Origin: Hypsibius dujardini
Taxonomy: Eukaryota > Tardigrada > Eutardigrada > Parachela > Hypsibiidae
Assembly: GCA_001579985.1 (NCBI GenBank)
Contig: LRSR01002643.1
Location: 1 to 39,372 of the forward strand
Direction: 5' to 3'
Length of the DNA stretch: 39,372 nt
This document shows positions 21,801-30,287 of the stretch, in pieces; within the stretch, counting starts at the first letter, position 1; every line of letters begins with the position of its first letter. Below the pieces are notes generated by a model that had not been told where the DNA came from, searched no databases, and worked only from the letters and a program-made list of their open reading frames with translations. Made by a program: the position numbers and the translations under genes.

Positions 21801-21904
21801 ATCTTCTCTCGAACTGTCACACCAGGATCAATACGCAGGGAACTGTTTGAAACGACACTCACTTTCGGTACCGGATCACTGTACCAGTAGACAATTGAGG
21901 CCAT
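18882..21904 (-). CDS. BEN-domain protein, probably the accessory gene of the EnSpm element
   Basis: About ten minus-strand exons (near 21904-21739, 21661-21567, 21167-21083, 20971-20527, 20125-20087, 20009-19911, 19806-19743, 19677-19510, 19356-19271, 18978-18882) give roughly 448 residues with no stop or frameshift. The N-terminus (MASIVYWYSDPVPKVSVVSN ... AKWKGLYYPCLIVQLDNG) resembles a small chromatin-type barrel segment. Next comes a Pro/His/Tyr/Gln-rich disordered region (exon 4), then a coiled coil (LEYEKRIGGYEKLLNDVQKE). Last is a BEN-like domain (VSVAIREGMRGLFSKEEMLS ... LGTRVLNDAKLSTLRDF). BEN domains bind DNA or protein in chromatin and transposon factors. It shares strand and region with the EnSpm transposase just upstream. 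It could instead be a host gene. Confidence 0.75.
19011..19262. repeat. ACTAAA-rich intron repeat (BEN gene, last intron)
   Basis: AT-rich intron dominated by ACTAAA/TTTAGT words (for example TTTTTAGTTCAGTTTTTTTTAGTAAC and GTTTAAATTTAATTGCTTTAA). Similar in texture to the intron repeats at 20.2, 21.2, 24.5 and 25.4 kb. Confidence 0.55.
20193..20475. repeat. ACTAAA-rich intron element with inverted ends
   Basis: The left end reads AGATGGAAAAACTAAAATCG, and the complement of the right end reads GCTAGGGATGCAAAACTAAA, giving inverted termini of about 15 bp. The inside is full of ACTAAA and TTTAGT words. It fills the BEN gene intron between the Pro-rich exon and the following short exon. Confidence 0.65.
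21245..21545. repeat. ACTAAA-rich intron repeat (BEN gene, second intron)
   Basis: Starts TAGGGATGGAGAAACTAAAC, matching the terminal motif of the 20.2-kb copy, and continues with ACTAAA-rich sequence up to the donor side of exon 2. Confidence 0.6.
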
Positions 21905-22117
21905 TGCGCTCAGATTTTACTACCAAAATAAAAAAAGCGCGGAAAGATTTTGCGATTGATGGAAACACAAGAAATATTTTCAAAATTCAATTGAAAAAAA
22001 ACGAGAACTCGGATATTTTCAGCCGTCTAGATGGTGAAGAAAAGTTGAAAACAAGGCTAACTACATTACATCGCATTTATAGGCATTTTCAAGGCTCAAT
22101 GCACGCTGTATTTATGA

Positions 22118-22335
22118 GTAAATCTCAAGGAGCTTTCGCTCCACTCGGAATTTTATTTTGCTATTGAGTCGATGTATTACTCGACGTATGGATCTCAATG
22201 TATTACTCTAAATACCGACATGTAACCATGAAGTAAATTTCAAGGAGCTTTCGCTTTACTCGGAACGATCTTTCCCTATTGAGACAATGGACCTTGATGT
22301 ATTACTCGGAATACCGACAAGTGACCATGTCGGTC
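22118..22335. repeat. Two-copy tandem repeat, period about 115 bp
   Basis: The unit GTAAATCTCAAGGAGCTTTC...CACTCGGAA...CTATTGAG...GATGTATTACTCG...ATACCGACA starts at 22118 and again at 22233 with divergence. It lies just upstream of the BEN gene start and downstream of the transposase end, so it is probably in the BEN promoter region. Confidence 0.75.
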
Positions 22336-22499
22336 CAGCACGTTTATTCACAAGTTTTCGGTGAAATAATTTTAAGTCGCACAGCTAGCTACAAATAGGA
22401 GAAAAAAATATACTTCGGTTACTCACAGTTCGGAACCAAAATCGCTCCACCAGGAGTTATGCAAATGGTATCAGGTGTCTCAAACGTATAACTCAAAAT

Positions 22500-22622
22500 T
22501 TTGTCTTTCTGTCTGTATGTCTGCGTCTGACTGACTGATTGTCTACCTGCCTCTCTGACTGTCTGACTAACTGTCTGACTGACTAACTAACTGACTAAAC
22601 AACTGCCTCTCTGATTGTCGGA
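22500..22622 (+). repeat. CTGT/CTGA tetranucleotide repeat
   Basis: Imperfect GTCTGTCTGTATGTCTG and CTGACTGACTAACTAACTGA units between the BEN gene and the transposase gene. Confidence 0.8.
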
Positions 22623-22771
22623 CTCTTAATTTCGGTCAGCGGTTTAAACAGCGCCTCCGCCACTTGCATAGAATACTCAATCTGGTTCTTCGCTAGGAGC
22701 TCCTTGTTTCTGGGTGTATTTAAAAATTCGTATTTTTTATAATTAATCAACAACACACAGATTGAATTAAA

Positions 22772-25700
22772 TCAGTCAGAGTATACTTTCTCAGACACGA
22801 CCGAAATAAACCTTGCACCCAAATAGTGTGACACAACGCATGGTTTCAACGTGCATGTAGACACATCCACGAACTTTAGCCTGTAAAGAATATAAAAGAT
22901 GTTCTTAATTTGTTTAAGGTCTGCTATAAATAACACACGGGGACTTTTAGTCACATTCCATTCGATATTGCCTAATATTAATTTTTTTTAATGATTATAG
23001 AAGCAGCGCAATTTCTAATATTATAGCCATAATAAATAATATTGCCTTAAATATTCGTTAGAATTTCTTACTCTGATAAAGTGACCGTATACTGCGTCGA
23101 AACGCCATAATACGTTCCATCTAGAGCACGACACTGGGCCCACATCCTCCTGCATTGCTGGCAGATTGCAAGATGCAAGACCTCAACGAATCCATGCTCA
23201 CCAGTAGCGTTGTCGGTCATCGAAAAGTAACGCGAACATTTTCGAGTTGCGCGGGTGTAGTTCGAGGTCCATACTGTGATCCGGTCGACCTCCGCGTGCG
23301 TCACAAAACGCAAGTTGTGCGTGGTCACGCAAGGGCCCAGAGAGGCAGCTAAAAGTGGGTGGACCGCTCCGAGTCGTGGAACCGAACGGGTGATCCAATT
23401 CTCACCAGATATACCTTTCGTGCATCTGAAAAGAAAAACGAAACTTCCGTTTTTCTTGCACCAGTTCGGCCAGTGGGGAACAGACTATTTCCCGAAACAA
23501 GTTACTGTTCATGCACTCTATCAAATAGTTACATCCAAAATTACTTTTTTTAATGTTGCACACTACGGTAACCTTCCTCCGACTAGTTCTCAACTTATAA
23601 CTCTACTTTCTAAGTTTATAACTAAGTTCCTATTTAAAAGAATGATTACCTCTTCCCTCGAAGCTTATTGAGCAGTCGACGTTCTGCCTTAACAGTGATC
23701 AGCCTCTCTGCCTGGCGAAGAACCTGAGAGCCGGTTAGCGCCATCATAACACTACGCAGTATACTGGTTTTGGCGTGGCAATGTCTGGTTATCCAACCGT
23801 TCTTCTTTTCGAACGGGAACAGGGAGTATGCCCACAGAGGACCCCACATTTGCACCATCTCATGCATATGTACAAGAGAATGAACATTGATGCCGCACAT
23901 GTTCTTGCCTACAGAAAACGAAAGAAATGCAAAATTACGTTAGAATTGTGGGCCTTGAGAAAACACCGCCAGTGCTAACAAATATACCCGTTCATGCTTA
24001 CCGTAAAGTGTTACGGTTTCATCAACAAACTTGGCTAAGAGCTTCCCAACTCCTAGGAGCTCAGTTGGATGAATCGAACCGGAACACGCCGTCTTATATG
24101 CTGAGACGAACAATCGCCAGTGGTCGAGGTACTTCTTAGGGAGCAGACCGTCCAGACAGTAGACGGAGTAGTGATTGATGAGCGCGCGGAATTCGTTGGC
24201 TTTATACTGGGCAACTTTTAATTTTCGGGGAAGTCTCGTAAACTCCGCAGGAGGTTGAAATGATAACAGGCGGCGCTCAAATTCCGCTACCTATAAAACG
24301 AATGACATTAAGGGCAACCGGCGCTTTTGTGATGACCAGCTCACAGCTCCGCTTCGTTATGAAAAATTGTATTGATAATCAGAATGTATTTCATCTGGTA
24401 TTATATTAAGTTGGCAAAGATTTAGTCATTTCAGAAATCTCAGAAAAATCAAGTTATGAAGTTTAATCGACTAAAGAAACTTTTCAGACTTTTCAGCTAG
24501 TTTTTTTAGTTGATGAATCTTCTAGTTTAGTTTTAATCAAAATCAGTTGACTAATTTTAGTTCCCATTAAAATTGGTATTGGCTAAAACTTTTGCTTCGC
24601 TTTTTTGAAAAACTAAGGACTTAATTACTAAATAATTAGTTTAATTTTAGTCCTTTTTTTAGTTTAGTTAATGTGTACTCTCCATATTCCCGACTATTGT
24701 GGGGCCTGGGTCTACCTATAAATCACCTAAGCAAGCACTGTTAGTTTGCTGACCTGTTCTTTGCTGAGGTGGTATGGCGCCGTTGTATGTTCCGACCAAA
24801 CGGTGAAGAACCTCTTCGTAACGCCAAGTAGCGCAAAGTGCATCTCGTCCAGTAGAAAACACAATCCGTAGTCGAGGTGACGGAGACTCTGCAACGCAGG
24901 AAGGCCTTTCTGCCCGCAAACCTACAGTATATGTAATATAGCAGATTAATAATTCTTTAATGTGAAAAAAGAAAGCCATTAATTGAAATATTATTTATTT
25001 ATTTACCGTTGTCCCTTGTAGCTCAGCCTCTTCGGCTTGTTGGATGGTTGACTGATGCGTTCTTCGAACAGGGACCTCACCGGCCTGTTGCGCATAGCTC
25101 ATACAGTGCCCGGCACCGCTCTCTGTGGAGTGTCCTCGAATGTCGCACAAACTGCATCCATGGGCTCCGTTAAAGTTCACAGCATTCCGTAGCATCGCTT
25201 TTGCTGGCATATCTGCTACGATAGCAGGCGCATGCACAAAAACTTTGACGAGACCGGAGGCCGTTCTAATTGGAATGCCTACGACAACATGGCTTAGCGA
25301 ATTTCGCTTTTGGTAGAGGTGCTGAAACTATGGTCAATAGGAAAAGCTATACTAAAACTATCCGTTTAGTAATTTTTTTTTTATTTTTTTTTCTCGACAA
25401 GCTTAGCTCAAAGTTTTAGTAATTTAAGATCGAATTGCGAAAAACCTAAAAAAACTGAAAATAATTATTATAAATAATGCGCTTAAACCTTAACAAAGGT
25501 TTTAATTGCTAACAGAAACTAAACTAAAAATATTTAGTGATATTATAGTTTAAGTTGATAAAAAAAACTAGTAGCTTATCTAATTTTATTTCTACTACGA
25601 CTAGTTCCGAGCGAGATCAGACGTTTACCTCCCGATACGTTGACTTCTTCGATTGCAGCATCAAGATCGGCAAGCATCAGCTCTATGGGCGGCTTTCCTC

Positions 25701-26933
25701 CACCTTGCCAGAGGGATAGATTCAGAATCTTGTCATTCATAAAACGGCGACCTGGCAGAATTTCCGCAATAGAGGCGAACACAGGCCAAGCAGATTCGCA
25801 ACCGCTTTTATTAACAACTAGGCCATCCGTGTTTAGGATCAGCGTGACCAAGACATCATCAGCTGACCTTAGCTCTAGACGTTCTCTGCTTCTGGTGTGA
25901 CACGTACGGTACGCTTCGCCGTCGGTGATATCACTGATGCGGTTGTTCGGTTTGTAGTTGGTAGTGTCCGGTTGAAAAAAGGCTTCACCTAAACATTGGT
26001 AATTGTATTCGCACGTCGCCTTGGAAAGGCAATATTTCAAGGGTTTGCTTGTTGATTGTTGTCGAGCTACAGTAGCCTAGTGCACTGGCACCTCATGTAT
26101 TGAAGCGGACTTTTGTACCTTCTAGAACGTGCTGTAATTGAGTACGCAGGGATGCAGAAACGTAGGACTCATCAAGGGTCTCCTCGCTGTAGTGATAAAA
26201 TATTATCATTGAAATTAATGTAGCTAAGCAGGCATATATGTCACTTAATTAGTATCTGCAAATCAATAATAAAAAATTAAAGTACCATTCGGGTGAGCAC
26301 AACCCAAGATCCAGGTCTTCGTTACAGGTGCGACAGACCTTGTGGGTGACAGTAAGTGGCATCTCCAATCCATCCAACACGTCACTCACGCTTCTGACTT
26401 CCGAGAAATCCAGCTGCAGCTTTAGAAGAGCGAGAACAGCAGCCATTGCCTTTTGCGTAAGTGCAAAGTTCAGACAGAGAATCCCAAAAAGCACGCCAGG
26501 CTGGGACTCCTCAGGTGGAACAACGTCCGGTATATGTACGTCATCGATAGGTGCAAATACGGCATAGTATGTTGTATCTGCTGCAAGTAAAGTTGTAAGT
26601 ATGTACAGCTACATGATCACGAGTGAAACATTCAGAAAGATTGAACAGTTGGTCATTTGCCGCATGTATTATAACATTTCAAAATACTCCCACTGCAAAG
26701 TTTTTACCTGTTTCTTGCCGATTCGGTCCGCCAACATGGCTCCCATCCTCCTGTTGCGATTGCGTAGAAATAACAGCCCCTTGTTGAAGGTGCTTTCTGA
26801 CATGCTCTCGGGCACAGGCGACTCTGTATTTGCTCGAAAATTCTCTCTTACAAAAATTACAAGTTACGATTCTACTAGACCGATTAATACACGCATCTAC
26901 GGCTGCGAGATCAGGTCGGGGATCTAGAGGCAT
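22772..26933 (-). CDS. EnSpm/CACTA-type transposase
   Basis: About ten minus-strand exons encode roughly 840 residues. Exon 1 (26933-26708) has a BED-like zinc finger (CNFCKREF ... ACAREHVRKH). Later exons (26580-26286, about 26188-26121, 26066-25629) contain KVCRTCNEDL, the block RISDITDGEAYRT, and LNTDGLVVNKSGCESAWPVF. The following exon (25321-25007) contains IVADMPAKAMLRNAV and GCSLCDIRGH. Next come LLDEMHFALLGVTKRFFTVW (24923 to about 24755), an exon (about 24294-24002) with LPRKLKVAQYKANEFRALIN, and a DUF4218-like block NVHSLVHMHEMVQMWGPLWA...SLFPFE (about 23908-23650). The order of these motifs is that of animal EnSpm transposases. The last exon ends SEKVYSD and a stop at 22772. The phase at the 25629/25321 junction does not fit simply, so that junction is uncertain or damaged. 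Terminal repeats were not found. Confidence 0.8.
24470..24690. repeat. ACTAAA-rich intron repeat (EnSpm gene)
   Basis: Intron sequence rich in TTTTAGTT, ACTAAA and GACTAA words, ending TTAGTTTAGTTAATG. It lies between transposase exons and resembles the BEN gene intron repeats. Confidence 0.5.
25365..25570. repeat. ACTAAA-rich intron repeat (EnSpm gene)
   Basis: AT-rich intron stretch with TTTAGTAATTT, AACTAAACTAAAAATATTTAG and T runs, between the exons ending at 25629 and starting at 25321. Confidence 0.5.
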
Positions 26934-27167
26934 GGATGAAAACTAACAAACAAATTCTTACTCACAGTGGGAGTTACGCATAAAATGTAAACAGTTGCAC
27001 TGCGAGTCACGCATGCTATGCCGTGGCTTTATTATTGCCTTGTTTAGCACACGAACATTTGAGCATGACAAAGTGTGCTTGTAATACAGTGTGTAATTCC
27101 TAGAAAATCATCGCCTGGTTTAACATAGTCTCAGTGTGCCTGGAACAGGGCAACTTTCAAGCCTACA

Positions 27168-27173
27168 TTTATT
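27168..27173 (-). promoter_or_regulatory. Polyadenylation signal AATAAA
   Basis: On the minus strand AAATAAA lies seven bases after the TAG of the N-terminal F-box/WD40 half. It would support transcript ending here, that is, a truncated gene after the insertion. Confidence 0.5.
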
Positions 27174-27179
27174 TGCTGG

Positions 27180-28591
27180 CTAGAATATAGCGTCCCATTT
27201 ATCCGTAGGGGGTCGAGAAGGATCCTTTAGATCGACGATGGCCAAAGTTGAGTCAATTGAGCCAGTACTGATTAGACTACCCTGACTCCGCATTGAGACG
27301 ATTTTATCCTGAAACCAACATAATCCTCAGAAGACTGTAGGAAACTTTATCTCCCAAACAACTGCATCATTGACAGCTTGCATGCCTGCCTGGCTGGCTG
27401 GCTGTCTATCCGTTTGTCTGTCTGCCTGCCTGCCTGCCTGCCTACCTGCCTGCCTGTTTGTATGTACGTATGTTTGTTTGTCTTCCATCTGCTGATCTGT
27501 GTCTGTGTGTCTGATTGACGACTGGTTTGTCTGTTTTTTTGTCTGTCTGCCCGTTTGTCTATCTCCTGAGCGTTACCCTCCACGCGGAGTGTATTGCTAT
27601 AACCGATGACGCATGCCGCTTCATTGGTTTATCCGACTGTAAGTTCCAATACAGCAACCCTCCTTTCTGACTGTCTCCCATGACAAGAGTCTTCCCTGAA
27701 TCAAATTCATATGTTAGTATTAGCACGGCACCAGTATGTGTGTTCTGTGCTCGAAAGACGTCGTTTGTTGTTTTGAAAGGAAGGGGGCGTACCTTGGTCG
27801 CAGAAGCTAAGCCCGAATGACATAGTATACCTGTCCACCTCCCATACGTCATGCCGCTTGAGTCCGTCACTGAAGGCACGCTGTAGTCGGTCGGAACGGT
27901 ACGCCCGCTTCATCCAGTAACTGTCGGTGAAAGTCGGCAACAAGGCCAAGCCTACAAAATAAAAATAATATACCGTTATAATTCCTTCTTATCTTCCACA
28001 AAAGCAGTTTTTGAAATACATAAACGATCCGATGAAGTAGATTGAATTATGTGCCATTAATAAATTGCCGTAATAATACTAGTGTATATTTTAACAAAAT
28101 ATAACAAATGGACCTTCAACTCAAATCGATTGAATCATTAATTGACTCACTCGCACATTTTGATTCGTTTAACTATTCTTCAAACACTGCCTGTGTTACA
28201 GTTGAACATTGCCAAATGAATGTCTCTTTCTTACGTGTAAATAAAAGAACTGAAGAAAAGAACTGTAGTCTTCCACAATCCATATATTTTGCTTAAAATA
28301 TTTAAAAGACTGACCGCGCAGTCCATGCTCGTAAAGTTGAGGCCAAGTTCGCTGGATCCTTTTCTTCCAATACTGCTCGTCCCGGAAAATGTCATTCAGC
28401 CTTCGGTTCCCACCGGAAAGCCCTTTAATTATGTCGCAGCTGGGTACTTTCCGGCTGATTTTCACAAGTATTTCATAGGGCAAATCGGGCAACGTCAACG
28501 TGGGCATCTCATCCACAACAACAAGGGGCTGGTCTCCGCTTGATTGGCTGATTGGCTCGGCCAAATTTGAGGTATTTCTTTGGCAGGCCAT
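27180..28591 (-). CDS. N-terminal half of an F-box/WD40 protein (four exons)
   Basis: Minus-strand exons 28591-28315, 27951-27793, 27695-27577 and 27308-27180 join in perfect phase to 227 residues. Residues about 32-80 form an F-box (TLPDLPYEILVKISRKVPSC ... RDEQYWKKRIQRTW), the Skp1-binding module of SCF ubiquitin ligases. The C-terminal part has WD40-like strands: GKTLVMGDSQKGGLLYWNLQ and GSLISTGSIDSTLAIVDLKD. The reading ends abruptly in DKWDAIF and TAG after about two repeats, where a propeller needs about seven. The missing repeats are probably the exons at 16.6-18.3 kb. Whether this is now a truncated gene or a same-strand host of nested genes cannot be decided from sequence alone. Confidence 0.75.
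27375..27562 (-). repeat. CTGC/CTGT tetranucleotide repeat in the F-box gene intron
   Basis: Plus-strand CTGCCTGCCTGCCTGCCTAC and GTCTGTCTGCC units fill the intron between exons 3 and 4 of the F-box gene. Confidence 0.85.
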
Positions 28592-29130
28592 TCTCTAAAC
28601 GGTAAAATGTTGCCGAATAAACAAGTGCGTGGGTCCAGCGGTGAAAAATGCAAAAAATTATCAGCCGATACCACGGGAAAGCTTAATTGGACGCGTAAAT
28701 AGCGAAAGATGCACGATCTTGATTATTTTGATTTTGAAAGCAAAACAAGCACAGCTGTTAGTTTCTGCTATGTCGCTCAACAATTCAGAATACTTTGCCG
28801 TGCGCGTTGGCGCTCCACTTGGAGTCGAGTCGGCTTTCTAACCTGTGCCCTTGCATAATGCATAGAATTTAAGAACTCTTTCAAATATATTTTAAAGGAT
28901 CCTTGATTATTCACGCTCAATTTCACGTGGACTATAAAACATAACCAAATGTTACTTGCGGACTAATAAACATAAACCACCATACAACGTGCAAGTTGTT
29001 GGTTGATACTTTGTGGCTCGCCGAAACACCACCAAATTGTGGCTAGCCGCTTGCGACAATACCTTTGCGCTGACTTCTCTAGCTGTTTTTCGAAAATAAG
29101 GTTCATATTCATCTTTTTTCTGGTTAAAGT
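28592..29130. other. Upstream region of the F-box gene; no gene recognised
   Basis: Short frames only. It should include the F-box gene promoter; no TATA box is evident. Confidence 0.4.
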
Positions 29131-29896
29131 TATCCGGGGGGCCTGGGGGTCTGATTCCCAGTGCGTCCCCTGAGATTTTAAAACGTTTTCAAACATCAAT
29201 TTTTCGTTCACATTTTGGGTTTCTTGAGGTCCAATATAAGCTTCCCCTTGATGAATACAAATGGGAGGTTCGAAGCATTCAAAAAGCGTTCAAATTTAAT
29301 GAAAAACTGATGGTTTTGAACACGTTTTGAAATCCCAGGGAGCCTCTGGAAATCAGACCCTCCACAAGTGTCAAAATGATCAGAGAGAAAAGGCCGAATC
29401 TTGAAAAAAACACTTTTGCCCCTTTGCCCAAACCTAACCCACAGATAAGGGATCAAAATTCCGACCTGTAAGGACCGCAAACGAGTCTTTGGTTTGAGCT
29501 AGAGCTTGAGCGACCCCGTGCTCAACCCCCCGGAATCTATGTTGATAAAAATATACAAATTAACTGAAAACGCACAGGCAAAAAGGTGAGCGGAAATAAG
29601 CTGCAGTAGTTTACCGGGTATAGATTTGAGAATGTTCTTTATTTAATACGCCCACAGAAACTCATAAACCACCGCAGCAGCAGCAATTTCGAATCTGTCA
29701 GCCACAGCGCCATAAAAACATTGAATCTCCTTGATTAACCGCAATGGCGCTTTGTTCATTGGCAAAGGCGATCATAGGCTGGACTAAAAATGAGCAAACG
29801 AACAAAAAAAATAATGAAAGAAGAGGCACGGGAACGGTTTTCCAATAATTCATGAGGGTTCACTTACCACTGTACTGGTTGGGGTCAAAATCAGAT
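29131..29896. repeat. Duplicated segment R, copy B
   Basis: Same-orientation duplicate of 16062-16846, including the inverted-repeat MITE (about 29135-29362). The match stops within what would be the penultimate WD40 exon (after ...CAACCAGTACAGT before GTAAGTG on the minus strand). It lies directly upstream of the F-box gene, as expected if an upstream tandem copy of the whole gene lost everything but its 3' end. Confidence 0.85.
29698..29783 (-). pseudogene. Orphan last exon of a duplicate F-box/WD40 gene
   Basis: This 86-nt minus-strand exon equals the last exon at 16734-16649 in length, splice acceptor (TTTTTAG) and stop. It reads QPMIAFANEQSAIAVNQGDS and MFLWRCG against PPLMAFADEQSAIAVNQGHS and VFLWRCG. 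The protein is well conserved although flanking non-coding bases differ, which supports the reading frame in both copies. The rest of the gene is missing. Confidence 0.8.
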
Positions 29897-30287
29897 TCAG
29901 GTCAAACCATTCGTCAATCTGAATCAAATAAATGCAAAGTCCTTAGCCCAGTGATCTAGTCCCACAGGGGGGCATGTTATTGTCCATGCGCGAATGGTTT
30001 CTGTCAATAGCAATTATTTTGTTATTTATTTTTTTCATCATTTCCTCTAATTATGATAATCTTATTGTAATTATGGAGCGTCACCCTTGCAACATCTGCG
30101 CGTTGGCAAATATTTCAAAAACCTTAGCGACTGTGGGCCCTCTAAAGCAGCATAAAAAACCCATCCAGCTACTGATACGTGCTTTTCCATACTGTACGTG
30201 AACTAGTAAATAGCGTATGAATGGGTAGCAAAACTTCATATCAAGTAATATTCAAAACGCAATTACATTTTCAACCGATACTTATAG

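Noticed and set aside
27180-27308. Terminal CACTA-type repeats of the EnSpm element near 27.0-27.15 kb and 18.3-18.9 kb
   Set aside because: CACTG/CAGTG words occur, but no pair of matching ends with a 2-3 bp TSD could be aligned by eye.
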